A DNA stretch of 64,000 nucleotides from Xenorhabdus griffiniae (GTDB lineage Bacteria; Pseudomonadota; Gammaproteobacteria; Enterobacterales; Enterobacteriaceae), in NCBI RefSeq assembly GCF_037265215.1, contig NZ_CP147737.1, positions 186,001 through 250,000 on the forward strand. Direction: 5' to 3'. The translations under genes were made by a program, and so were the position numbers. Under the pieces are notes generated by a model. The model saw only the letters and a list, made by a program, of their open reading frames with translations. It searched no databases and had not been told where the DNA came from. Shown here piece after piece: positions 34,868 to 43,177 of this stretch (the first letter of the stretch is position 1; each line of letters begins with the position of its first letter).

Positions 34868-36241
34868 ATGTCAGAGCAAGCCATTGTTTGGGATCTGCCT
34901 TTGATCCAAAAATACAACTATTCAGGTCCTCGTTATACTTCGTATCCAACAGCATTGGAGTTTAACCAACACTACGATGCATCTGCTTTTGCTCAGGCTG
35001 CTGTCCGTTATCCTGATCGTCCGCTTTCCCTCTATATTCATATCCCATTTTGCCATAAGCTTTGTTATTTCTGTGGTTGCAATAAGCTGGTTACGCGCCA
35101 AAAGCACAAGGCGGATGACTATCTGAATGTGCTGGAAAAAGAGATTACAGCCCGTGCCAAATTATTTTCCCAGCGGAAAGTCAGCCAGATGCACTGGGGC
35201 GGAGGCACGCCGACCTATCTGGACAAAACGCAGATCAGTCGATTGATGTCGATGCTGCGCAGCCATTTCCATTTTCTGCCTGATGCTGAACTTTCCATTG
35301 AAATTGATCCGCGTGAAATTGAACTCGATGTCATTGATCACTTGCATCACGAAGGCTTTAATCGCCTGAGTATGGGGGTGCAGGATTTCAATAAAGATGT
35401 ACAACGTTTGGTGAATCGAGAGCAGGATGAAGCGTTTATTTTCGCACTGATCAAGCGCGCCCGTGAAACAGGTTTTACATCCACCAGCATTGATCTGATT
35501 TATGGCCTGCCGAAACAGACAGCCGAAAGTTTTTCCTTTACCTTGCAGCGGGTGTTGGCCTTGTCTCCTGATCGTTTAAGTGTCTTCAACTATGCTCACT
35601 TACCGAATTTATTTGCGGCACAGCGCAAGATTAAGGAGCAGGATTTACCCACTGCGGCGCAGAAGTTGGATATCTTGCAAGAAACGATTGCGACCCTGAC
35701 AGGGAATGGCTATCAGTTTATTGGGATGGATCACTTTGCTCGTCCTGATGATGAATTGGCGATTGCGCAACGCCAAGGCATCTTGCACCGTAACTTCCAG
35801 GGATATACCACGCAGGGGGAATGCGATTTACTGGGTATGGGGGTTTCCGCGATCAGTATGCTGGGGGATAGTTACGCCCAGAACCAGAAAGACCTAAAAA
35901 CTTACTATGCGGCGGTGGACGCACAGGGCCATGCTTTATGGCGTGGTTTATCCTTGACGCAAGATGATTGCATTCGCCGTGATGTGATTAAGGCATTAAT
36001 CTGTAACTTTCGGCTGAATTTTGCGGATATTGAGCGGTGTTATGGGCTGAATTTCACGGATTATTTTGCCGAAGACCTGCAATTGTTGGCACCGTTGGCA
36101 GCAGATGGGTTAGTTGAAGTGACTGAATCGCAGATTCAGGTATCCCCGAAAGGGCGATTGCTGATACGTAATATTTGTATGTGTTTTGATAGCTATCTGC
36201 GTATTCAGATGCGGCAGCGGCAATTTTCGCGGGTGATATGA
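34868..36241 (+). CDS. hemN: Oxygen-independent coproporphyrinogen III oxidase HemN
   Basis: 457 residues, the same length as E. coli HemN. The N-terminal trip-wire region (YNYSGPRYTSYPTALEF) is followed by the radical-SAM cluster CHKLCYFCGCNK and the SAM motif HWGGGTPTYL. The HemN C-terminal domain ends the protein. It decarboxylates coproporphyrinogen III to protoporphyrinogen IX in heme synthesis without oxygen. Confidence 0.96.
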   Translation: MSEQAIVWDLPLIQKYNYSGPRYTSYPTALEFNQHYDASAFAQAAVRYPDRPLSLYIHIPFCHKLCYFCGCNKLVTRQKHKADDYLNVLEKEITARAKLFSQRKVSQMHWGGGTPTYLDKTQISRLMSMLRSHFHFLPDAELSIEIDPREIELDVIDHLHHEGFNRLSMGVQDFNKDVQRLVNREQDEAFIFALIKRARETGFTSTSIDLIYGLPKQTAESFSFTLQRVLALSPDRLSVFNYAHLPNLFAAQRKIKEQDLPTAAQKLDILQETIATLTGNGYQFIGMDHFARPDDELAIAQRQGILHRNFQGYTTQGECDLLGMGVSAISMLGDSYAQNQKDLKTYYAAVDAQGHALWRGLSLTQDDCIRRDVIKALICNFRLNFADIERCYGLNFTDYFAEDLQLLAPLAADGLVEVTESQIQVSPKGRLLIRNICMCFDSYLRIQMRQRQFSRVI

Positions 36242-36334
36242 GGGCTTAATTTTCTATTGAAATATCTAACACATTACGATTGGCTGAGATAGGCGAATCT
36301 AAACACTTCCGATAAAAATCAGAGGTAAGTAACT

Positions 36335-36652
36335 ATGGAAAAAGTAACAGAAGAATTAATGATAGAACATGGTTTTACATTAAAGGAAATAAATCAAATA
36401 AAATCTGTTTCTCAGCGGTCTGGTCACGATATAAAAAAAGAAATTATGATTCTAAGTAATAGTTTTTATAGGTTGATATGGGTTTTTCTTATTATTTTAT
36501 TTTCTATTGTTTCTGCCATTTTTTTTGTTCCAGATGTTGATTATTTAACTATCTCATTAACATTTTTAATTTCTATTTTTCTTGTGTTATTATTTTCCTC
36601 CCCAAGTTTAAGATACAAATCCTTTATGTTTATAAGAAAACATAAAGGATAG
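36335..36652 (+). CDS. Small two-helix membrane protein, immunity candidate (paralogue 1)
   Basis: 105 residues with ribosome site agaggt. About 45 polar residues (ELMIEHGFTLKEINQIKSVS) are followed by two hydrophobic segments (about 46-67 and 70-90) and a basic tail RYKSFMFIRKHKG. It is paralogous to 37145-37468, with the same layout and matching GFTL, NxFYRL and YKSFxFxRK motifs. Each copy faces, on the opposite strand, a gene or remnant of the DUF4225-like effector. I infer an immunity protein protecting the inner membrane from that effector. Confidence 0.65.
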   Translation: MEKVTEELMIEHGFTLKEINQIKSVSQRSGHDIKKEIMILSNSFYRLIWVFLIILFSIVSAIFFVPDVDYLTISLTFLISIFLVLLFSSPSLRYKSFMFIRKHKG

Positions 36653-36654
36653 AT

Positions 36655-36985
36655 TTATATCTTTATTGTTTTTTTATTATAATTTGGATCGTTGTAACTA
36701 GGATCATCATGAATAATAGCACCAAAATTTTCTTGAATATTACTTACGCCATGAAGTACGAGAAAAGCACCTGCTACAGTTACCCAAAGGAGCGCCAATT
36801 ACAGAAGCATCTCCTGCTAGCATAATGCCTAAGCCTGCAATAAATTGAGTTGCTCCCGTGATCAAACCAATCCCTTTTAGTACATAATTATAAAAACCAA
36901 GTCCTTCACTACTTTTTCTTATTTCAATAGACACATATTGTTCGTAATTACCGTATTGTAATACATGTTCTTGATCACTTAGCAC
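36655..36985 (-). pseudogene. Frameshifted remnant of a DUF4225-like effector gene
   Basis: The frame from 36985 reads IEIRKSSEGLGFYNYVLKGI then GLITGATQFIAGLG, matching residues about 100-140 of the intact effector at 37477-38262. A one-base shift near GAPLG (around 36800) restores VTVAGAFLVLHGVSNIQENF to a stop at 36655. The first ~95 residues are missing. It is a decayed second effector whose immunity candidate (36335-36652) is still intact. Confidence 0.7.
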
Positions 36986-37144
36986 AATTATAATCAGATG
37001 TTTCTTATCGCCCTGAGTGTAAAATTATTCTTTGCTTCTTGGTTAGAGAAGAACTACAATGCAGTTGCGGTTTTTTATCAAAAAGTCAAGTAACTAAAAG
37101 ACAGGCTTAATTACAAATAATTAAGAAAAACAAGGAGTGAAAAA

Positions 37145-37468
37145 ATGAATAATGAAAAAATAGAAGAGTTAATGAAAAAAAGTGGTTTTACTTTAAATGA
37201 CATGAAATTATTAAAAGCTATAAATAAGAGAAATGGTACTACATTACTAAATGAAATGATGAATTTGGAAAATAGATTTTATAGACTCTTGTTTATTCTT
37301 CCTTTGGCATTTATGGTTTTAGCGTTCTTTTTTTTAATGGCAGGTGAGGCTAATTTTAAAGGATTCTTTATCGCTATTGTTATTTTAATGCCTCTTGCTA
37401 TATTTATAACCTCTTTCAGATTGGCTTATAAGTCATTTATATTTATGCGAAAATATAAACGACTGTAA
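37145..37468 (+). CDS. Small two-helix membrane protein, immunity candidate (paralogue 2)
   Basis: 107 residues with ribosome site aaggag. Polar N-terminus (ELMKKSGFTLNDMKLLKAIN), two hydrophobic segments (about 47-68 and 75-92) and a basic tail YKSFIFMRKYKRL. It is paralogous to 36335-36652 and convergent with the intact effector 37477-38262, only 8 bases apart. Having its own promoter on the other strand would keep immunity expressed independently of the hcp-effector unit. Confidence 0.65.
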   Translation: MNNEKIEELMKKSGFTLNDMKLLKAINKRNGTTLLNEMMNLENRFYRLLFILPLAFMVLAFFFLMAGEANFKGFFIAIVILMPLAIFITSFRLAYKSFIFMRKYKRL

Positions 37469-37476
37469 AATTATTC

Positions 37477-38262
37477 TTATTCAATTGGGGTGTTATATGC
37501 GTCGTAGAGTGATTTTAATGTTACTCCATCTGCGGATATTTCAAATGTTAGAGCATAGCCACCCATAGTTTTATAACTGGTTATATAATCGTCATTTATA
37601 TAATAAAATAATCTCCATGTCTCAGGTTTTAACACATTTCTAAATACTCCGTATCCAGAAAGAGCTATATCTACACCACCATAAACTAAATTTGCCGTTC
37701 TTTTATCGAACCCAATGAAATTAAAAGCATGTTCATAACCTAACCTCAAATAGCCTTTATAATCTGCATCGTTATTAAGTAATGATGTTAAATTTTCTTC
37801 AAAATTTCCTGCACCTTGAACAATGAGCGCTGAACCTGCTACATAGCCAACGACCGTTGCACTTGTTGTGGTTACAATAGCAAGACCTGTGATAAATTGC
37901 ACTGCTCCGGCGACTAAGCCAACTCCTTTTAGAACATAAGTGTACGCGTCATTCTCTTTTTTTATTTCAATGGCTGCATATTTTTGAGCTATATTATTTC
38001 TTATAATATTTTCTTGCTGAGATAAATATAACCGTTCTTGTTTTAAATTTTGTATCGCTCGTGATTTATCGGATTCAGAAGATGATTGGCTTAGTATTGT
38101 ATCTAAATTGTAATCAATAAATTTTTTAATTTCATTTTGAAATTTTCTTTTAACTGAGAAATTTTCCAGAAATGTTGACGCTGATAATGCAGCTTCAGTT
38201 ACACTTCGAGCAGTTAATGCTCCCATTACAGAGAAATAATCATTATTTCTATTTATAAACAT
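37477..38262 (-). CDS. DUF4225-like protein, candidate type VI effector
   Basis: 261 residues. The N-terminal ~110 are helical and polar (NLKQERLYLSQQENIIRNNI). The middle has YVLKGVGLVAGAVQFITGLA then SALIVQGAGNFEENLTSLL, a glycine-rich hydrophobic pattern I associate with DUF4225 proteins. It starts two bases after the hcp stop, so it is co-translated with Hcp, the usual arrangement for Hcp-delivered cargo. The hydrophobic hairpin suggests membrane attack, which would fit membrane-bound immunity candidates. Function is inference; the family name is from memory. Confidence 0.65.
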   Translation of the reverse strand: MFINRNNDYFSVMGALTARSVTEAALSASTFLENFSVKRKFQNEIKKFIDYNLDTILSQSSSESDKSRAIQNLKQERLYLSQQENIIRNNIAQKYAAIEIKKENDAYTYVLKGVGLVAGAVQFITGLAIVTTTSATVVGYVAGSALIVQGAGNFEENLTSLLNNDADYKGYLRLGYEHAFNFIGFDKRTANLVYGGVDIALSGYGVFRNVLKPETWRLFYYINDDYITSYKTMGGYALTFEISADGVTLKSLYDAYNTPIE

Positions 38263-38264
38263 GT

Positions 38265-38607
38265 TTAATATACCCTATCATCCCAGATGCTATAACCACT
38301 AGTGCCAGTTAAGTGATGTTGCCATGCGATGCTTTTGTATTTAAATGAGACACTTTCTAAGGGTTGTGCATCATTATGAGTTGATGAGTTAGGGCAAATA
38401 ATATCGATATTACAAATTGTTGCACCTGTGACTTTTATAGAAAAATAAAGAGATAATCCACCATTGCTATCTGTTCTGTACATATTAAACATACATTCTA
38501 GCTCTTCATTATCTGATATTGCTACTCCTAGCAATGGAGTTGACTTATCTATTGGTTTTTTTATGTTAATAGGAAAGTGATTGACATTTTGTTCTCTGGA
38601 TAAAGAG
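38265..38607 (-). pseudogene. Hcp gene truncated at its 5' end by a MITE
   Basis: The frame from 38607 reads SLSREQNVNHFPINIKKPID, KSTPLLGVAISDNEELECMF and SIAWQHHLTGTSGYSIWDD, the last two thirds of an Hcp protein like 4092-4571. The first ~50 residues (NLIYxTIKGKKQG and GCSTFDSIGNKYQ in the intact copy) are gone. The break coincides exactly with the end of the MITE 38608-38797. A chance ATG inside the MITE would allow a 118-residue product, which could not build a normal tube subunit. Confidence 0.8.
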
Positions 38608-38797
38608 CAGGGCGCGAGCATACTTTGATTAATATTTGCACTTAAAATGTCAGCGTTGTTCTTTAACTCTTTTGTTAACTATAAATGTCTAAAGAACTGT
38701 AATTTAGTTTAATTATTACCCGATATAAAATTGTGATAATAAAATATTAAAATTATTAATCTTTAAAAGGCAGTAAAAATAGTGTGCTCGCGCCCTG
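38608..38797 (+). mobile_element. 190-bp MITE, copy 1
   Basis: Bounded by inverted ends cagggcgcgagcatact and agtgtgctcgcgccctg (one mismatch). Nearly identical to 45982-46172 across its length. No ORF of note; the interior is AT-rich. Here the flanks show no target duplication: the left side is an hcp gene and the right side a pRiA4b ORF-3-like fragment, so recombination has joined two different loci at this element. Confidence 0.85.
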
Positions 38798-39062
38798 CGG
38801 TTTCCGGCCAGACAAAAAGGAGATGTTAGGTTAGAATTTTCGAGAACTGTTTCAATACGGATATCATGCAGCCAATGCTCGAAAAAGTTGTATTCGTAGG
38901 TAAAGCGGTCACCGGCATCAAATCCAAAATCATCCAGTATAATTTTGTAGGGATTATCCGGGAAACCAATCCCATCAGAATAGGAAATACCATAATTTTT
39001 TCCATAAATACGGAATTGATGCAGGTGATCATCCTGCCATCCCTGCGCGATCTGAATAATAT
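38798..39062 (-). pseudogene. pRiA4b ORF-3-like gene fragment
   Basis: Reading the minus strand gives YIIQIAQGWQDDHLHQFRIY, PDNPYKIILDDFGFDAGD and FEHWLHDIRIETVLENSNL, close to residues 30-125 of the gene at 43485-43868. Both ends are missing; the 3' side is cut by the MITE at the same point (LAGNR) where the other copy diverges. The remaining 39063-39377 stretch has no supported gene, only a GC-rich imperfect hairpin (accgtccgtccg with cgggcggt) near 39219-39257. Confidence 0.7.
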
Positions 39063-39377
39063 AGGGGTCCTGTGGAAGAACCCCATACTATTTCCTTTTT
39101 TTATCTAGGCTGCGTCCCTTAATATAAATTAGAAGTATTATCATCCAGTTGATTTTAATATTGAGACAAAATGATGGTACTCTACGACATTCCTGATGAT
39201 GCTTAGTGAGTGATAGAACCTTGTCTACCGTCCGTCCGTTCGTTCAGAGCGGGCGGTACGTCCACATGTTGAACATCATCGTCGTATAATGAATGGCATG
39301 TTCTGGGTGTTATGTTCAGGCGCGCCCTGTGTTAAACAGTTTCGTGTGTTCAGATGCCGCCCACGCCTTGATGTGCC

Positions 39378-40334
39378 TCATGGTGTTTCCCCAAATGAAA
39401 AGTGCCGTGCGGCCTCTTCCAGACGTTTAATACTGCGTTTGTCGTATTGTTGTGTTGTGACCACACTGGCGTGCCCGAGCGCTTCCTTCACTGCCAGGAT
39501 ATCTTCGCCATTTTCCAGCAGCAGGGACGCATAGGAATGCCTCAAGTCATGCGGGGTAAATGATTTCAGTGACAGCTTGAACACCAGTTGTTCAATGATA
39601 AAGCCTATCCCGTTGGTGGTTATTCTATCACTGGTCACGTCATCGTTTTTTCGGATACGGGTAAATAGTGCCCCATTATGGTCGCCCCGCACGGTGTCCA
39701 CCCACAGGTGCATTCGCTGGGCGGTTTCGGGCGGCATATAGTTGATACGCTCCTTGTTGCCTTTCCCGTGTATGTTGATTTTGTTTAATTCAAAATCAAT
39801 ATGCCCCCTATCGAGGCCTGCCACTTCGGAACGCCGCAGCCCACAGCCGAACATGAGCGAGATGAGCGCCGCATCCCGTATCGCCGCGCCCGTCGACTGG
39901 CTATCCAAAAAGGTAAATATTTTTTTCACTTCTGACCGTTCCAGCATCCTGCCACGACTGACCCGTGACCCCCTGACCCGTTTGATGTTTTTGATGTCAT
40001 GGTAATGATCGGCCTCCATCAGACGTGATGCCCTCGCTTCTTCAGCGACCCCTTTGATGGCGCAGAGAATGAGGTTAATGGTATTGGGGGCTTTGTGTTC
40101 GTTCAACAGACGCTGGATCACCACCTGTACCGTATCCCGTGTCAGCGAGGGCCAGTCAAAACTTAACGGTTCGCTGCACCCGAACATGGCGGAAACGGTC
40201 GCCAGACAGGAACGCAGGGTTTTCTGGCTTTTCTTTGATCGCAACCGCAGCAAATAACTCAGCGCGGGATTGTTCAGTGTTCCGGTTTCGTTTTTTACAT
40301 AAACACTATTTGTGACATTGTCACTAAACATCAA
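39378..40334 (-). CDS. Tyrosine recombinase/integrase
   Basis: 318 residues. N-terminal SAM-like domain (residues ~15-110), then the catalytic domain with GLRRSEVAGL (first Arg), IHGKGNKER (Lys), HDLRHSYASLLLENG (His-x-x-Arg) and LGHASVVTTQQY (His and Tyr nucleophile). All active residues are present, so it could be functional. It cuts and rejoins specific DNA sites for element integration or inversion. It lies beside the RiPP-like cluster on the same strand, separated by about 50 bases, and may have brought it in. Confidence 0.9.
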   Translation of the reverse strand: MMFSDNVTNSVYVKNETGTLNNPALSYLLRLRSKKSQKTLRSCLATVSAMFGCSEPLSFDWPSLTRDTVQVVIQRLLNEHKAPNTINLILCAIKGVAEEARASRLMEADHYHDIKNIKRVRGSRVSRGRMLERSEVKKIFTFLDSQSTGAAIRDAALISLMFGCGLRRSEVAGLDRGHIDFELNKINIHGKGNKERINYMPPETAQRMHLWVDTVRGDHNGALFTRIRKNDDVTSDRITTNGIGFIIEQLVFKLSLKSFTPHDLRHSYASLLLENGEDILAVKEALGHASVVTTQQYDKRSIKRLEEAARHFSFGETP

Positions 40335-40388
40335 CTCATGTCGATTGGTAATAAAACAGAGTCCGATTTTGATTTTAAACGCGAATCG

Positions 40389-41618
40389 TTACAAGTAGGC
40401 TTTAGGATATAATTTAATGTAGTAGCTATCCAAATCGTCATTATCCAACTGAGCTATTAATCTAAAATCTTTAGATAGCCAAACCGCCAGAGCCGACGCG
40501 AAAATTAACATAGAAAATAATGTTAGTGAGAGTTCTAATTTACCAGAATCAACCATTAATGTAGATATGGCTACGCCTGCTGGAATTGGAAGAATACAAA
40601 TGGCTAGAAAAATGGATTCAAAGGAGCTTCTTAAGTCAGCTGGAGTTGCTGAACAGCGGATTTTTGTTGTGTTTATATTATAAATAACCACCCCTGCGCC
40701 AGCAAATAACAACCCTAGGAACAAAGAGTAGATATTGTCAGCAATCAGTATTAGTAGCAAGCTGGCACCGACAGTAGCTATACTGAAAACAGTTGTAATT
40801 CTAACGCCAAATACATTATTTAATCTTTTACAAAAAAGAGCACTACCTAAAAACATACCTATGCCAAACATTGCCTCAGATAGACCTATTTCTAACGCGG
40901 TATAACCATACCTATCTATGATTAATATCGGGGTAATATACATCAATGTTGGCGTGAGAATGAAATTTGACATGGCTGAAACCGTAACCATAACTCTTTC
41001 AACATTATTTATTGCTAATGCTTTAATAGCTGACCAACTTTTGTGGTTGGAGTTTTTAAAAGAAAGCTCATTTGTCTTAACTATTATGAATGCTAAACAT
41101 GAAACGCCGATAGATACGATTAATATTCTAATTGTTTGTTCGGCTGAAAATACGCTAATAACAAACCCTGATATGGCTGCACCCAAGATAGTGTTGATTG
41201 AATTTACAAAGCCTCTAATTCTAAAAGCCCTTTCAGTATCCTTTCCGGTATATAAGTTTGGGATAATGCTAGAGCCTATAGGTTGAATGGTTATGCTAAA
41301 TAGAGATGTCGCTATATAAATAAGACCTAGCTGCAATGGCTCGACGCTACCACCAAATTCAAGGGTTATGAGGCATAAAAAACTTGCAGCTGAACAAAAA
41401 ACGGGGACTGTTTTTTTTCTGAATCGGTCAGAAAATAACCCCATGAAAATAAGAGTTAAAACCTGTAGTAGCCAAGATATGGATATGAACCAACCGAGTT
41501 CAATCTTTAATTGGTAGTGTTGTATCATAACCCAAGCAAGTAATATGCCTATAGCACGACAAGATGATGTGAAGATAATGTCAGCCGATTGATATAAATA
41601 AAAGTTCTTATGCTTCAT
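40389..41618 (-). CDS. MFS exporter of the RiPP-like cluster
   Basis: About 409 residues from the ATG reading MKHKNFYLYQSAD, which overlaps the previous stop by 11 bases; an earlier frame start at 41657 lies well inside the neighbour. Around twelve hydrophobic segments; motif-A-like GLFSDRFRKKTVP. It belongs to the broad MFS group that includes peptide and drug exporters. Coupled translation with the two modifying-enzyme genes suggests it exports the finished peptide and gives self-resistance. AT-rich base use differs from core genes. Confidence 0.8.
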   Translation of the reverse strand: MKHKNFYLYQSADIIFTSSCRAIGILLAWVMIQHYQLKIELGWFISISWLLQVLTLIFMGLFSDRFRKKTVPVFCSAASFLCLITLEFGGSVEPLQLGLIYIATSLFSITIQPIGSSIIPNLYTGKDTERAFRIRGFVNSINTILGAAISGFVISVFSAEQTIRILIVSIGVSCLAFIIVKTNELSFKNSNHKSWSAIKALAINNVERVMVTVSAMSNFILTPTLMYITPILIIDRYGYTALEIGLSEAMFGIGMFLGSALFCKRLNNVFGVRITTVFSIATVGASLLLILIADNIYSLFLGLLFAGAGVVIYNINTTKIRCSATPADLRSSFESIFLAICILPIPAGVAISTLMVDSGKLELSLTLFSMLIFASALAVWLSKDFRLIAQLDNDDLDSYYIKLYPKAYL

Positions 41619-42009
41619 TATCGTTTCCACGCTGAAATTTTTTCCAAGTATCATCAAAAATCACAGCTGCGTTCATAGCCCTAGTAAAACCAGAAAAAAT
41701 CGAGTTTTGTATTAAAATTTCCTCCATGTCCTCTCTCGTAAACCCAAGCCTATACGCGGCGTAACTCTGGAAAGATAACTGCCGCTCAGCTCCACCAATA
41801 GCAATCAAGGCGGATATAGTGGCAATGTGCCGTTCTCTTGTGGTCAGCACGCCTCTTTGATAAGCATCTTGGTATATGCTTTTGATCAGCCGCTCTACAA
41901 GGTCTGGAGCGATTGGATACAAATCTTCCCTTAGCCTTCTTAGGGAATCACCATTAAATTCACTCATCAAATCAATGGTTTTTTGGTCAAGAGAATCAAT
42001 AAATTCCAT
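41608..42009 (-). CDS. Carboxymuconolactone decarboxylase (CMD)-fold protein without cysteines
   Basis: 133 residues of CMD/AhpD helical fold: LTTRERHIATISALIAIGGA, QLSFQSYAAYRLGFTREDME, EILIQNSIFSGFTRAMNAA. Real AhpD enzymes have a CxxC and most CMD members keep a catalytic Cys or His. This protein has no cysteine at all, so thiol peroxidase activity is excluded. It overlaps the HExxH gene by 14 bases and the MFS gene by 11. I infer an accessory enzyme or binding partner in peptide maturation; the fold assignment is fairly sure, the role is open. Confidence 0.7.
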   Translation of the reverse strand: MEFIDSLDQKTIDLMSEFNGDSLRRLREDLYPIAPDLVERLIKSIYQDAYQRGVLTTRERHIATISALIAIGGAERQLSFQSYAAYRLGFTREDMEEILIQNSIFSGFTRAMNAAVIFDDTWKKFQRGNDNEA

Positions 42010-42979
42010 CCAATATTGCCTCTATTTCTGAATTGCAAGCATCAATGATATTTTTTCCAGCATTGGTAAGTACTCCCTTGTTGCTTATAACACCATAGCA
42101 ATCTTTGAATTGTCGAACATTTTGTTCTAAATTAATGATTGCTTTGGTGTTGCTAGGGTCGGATTTTACCAACTTGTTAAAGAAACAAGATATTCTATAT
42201 AAAACAAAAGCAGCATGATAAATTCCATTCATTGTTCTCAAACCAGTCCTGAGAGGTGATGGATACCTTTCTCTATCATCATTCAATACTATTTCATCAA
42301 GAGTCATTATAGACAGTAGAACCTGATGAGCAGACTCATGTATTATTTTGTCAACTAAAAAGTATATGTTGTCGCCTTTACATATTTCTTCATTGATAAA
42401 TACAGTTCCAAGTTTGTTGAAATCACTGCCTGAATAAACGATGTTGCTATCTCTTTTATGAGTTCTGAATATAAAAAACTCATCAACTATTTTAATTAGT
42501 TCTCGATATAGCTCTGAGTCAATATCCAATATTATTTTGAAGGCTTCGTTTAGGCTGTTTCGGATAAGACTTTCATTTTCAATCTCTATATCTACATACT
42601 CAAAATCGTAAACATCATCATTAATTTTTGAGTAGAAATCGAACATGCCTGTTGGCAGGTTTTCTTTGTTCCCAACTATAACTTTAGTTGTCGGTGTTAT
42701 GTTTAGTAATGGAATTAGATTGAAGCATTGGTGAATACGATGTACGGATTGATTTTCGATTGCCTTGCCGATTTCTTTGATTATGTAAAATAAGAATCCA
42801 CTTGAATAGCGCTTGTTTCTAGCTTTGTAAATGAAATCAAAAACTTCTGCGATGATGTTTTTATCTAAAACATCATCGCAAACGTATAATACATACTCTA
42901 ATGATGAGAGTAGTTTTTCTTGTGTGGAATTTTTTAGATATTCAGATTGATTGTAACTTGGATGATGAGTGAAATTCAT
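41996..42979 (-). CDS. HExxH-motif protein, aKG-HExxH-type peptide beta-hydroxylase candidate
   Basis: 327 residues. The metal motif HESAHQ (His214, Glu215, His218) is followed 36 residues later by GIYHAAFVLYR with His255 as probable third ligand, after the PLRTGLRTMNG turn. This spacing and the sequence around it match the mod_HExxH domain of enzymes now described as alpha-ketoglutarate-dependent beta-hydroxylases of ribosomal peptides, not a metalloprotease. No signal peptide. It starts 59 bases after the 28-codon precursor candidate, behind a stem-loop, with aaggga as ribosome site. The substrate is most likely that peptide. Confidence 0.75.
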   Translation of the reverse strand: MNFTHHPSYNQSEYLKNSTQEKLLSSLEYVLYVCDDVLDKNIIAEVFDFIYKARNKRYSSGFLFYIIKEIGKAIENQSVHRIHQCFNLIPLLNITPTTKVIVGNKENLPTGMFDFYSKINDDVYDFEYVDIEIENESLIRNSLNEAFKIILDIDSELYRELIKIVDEFFIFRTHKRDSNIVYSGSDFNKLGTVFINEEICKGDNIYFLVDKIIHESAHQVLLSIMTLDEIVLNDDRERYPSPLRTGLRTMNGIYHAAFVLYRISCFFNKLVKSDPSNTKAIINLEQNVRQFKDCYGVISNKGVLTNAGKNIIDACNSEIEAILDGIY

Positions 42980-42993
42980 AATGAACGTCCCTT

Positions 42994-43028
42994 AAGTAGA
43001 TAAGCAACTTAACGCTGCTTATCTACTT
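42994..43028 (-). terminator. Stem-loop between precursor and modifying genes
   Basis: Perfect 13-bp arms (aagtagataagca / tgcttatctactt) with a 9-base loop. It lies 10 bases after the precursor stop. On the minus strand it is followed by aaggga, the ribosome site of the next gene, with no T-run. It probably works as a partial terminator or as an mRNA stabiliser giving more precursor than enzyme. Confidence 0.75.
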
Positions 43029-43037
43029 ATAAAGTTA

Positions 43038-43124
43038 CTATTTAGTACCAATGGTCATAATGGTGAGGCAAGTAGATTTATTTTTCAGACCAATAATTTT
43101 TTGAGTATCGAATTTTTTTAGCAT
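43038..43124 (-). CDS. 28-residue RiPP precursor peptide candidate
   Basis: A short ORF with ATG at 43124, eight bases after the ribosome site aaggg, and stop TAG at 43038. It begins MLKKFDTQKIIGL, charged and leader-like, and ends with a distinct block of small, hydroxyl and aliphatic residues, TCLTIMTIGTK, with a single Cys at position 19. It is first in the transcript, ahead of an HExxH peptide-hydroxylase-like gene, a CMD-fold gene and an exporter. Position, size, ribosome site and the stem-loop directly after it are what a precursor gene shows. Thr, Ile, Leu and Lys side chains are possible hydroxylation sites. It could instead be a leader peptide; I favour the precursor. Confidence 0.7.
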   Translation of the reverse strand: MLKKFDTQKIIGLKNKSTCLTIMTIGTK

Positions 43125-43177
43125 GATAATACCCTTATGTTAATGTTGTTTTGTGGCCGCTTTTTTGCGACCAAGGG

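Noticed and set aside
38826..39086. 86-codon minus-strand frame beginning MGFFHRTPILF
   Set aside because: It is out of frame with the pRiA4b ORF-3-like fragment on the same strand; the conserved residues lie in the other frame.
41996..42979. HExxH protein as an ordinary zinc metalloprotease
   Set aside because: No signal peptide or protease domain layout; the third histidine spacing and the PLRTGLRTMNG-IYH segment fit mod_HExxH peptide-modifying proteins better.
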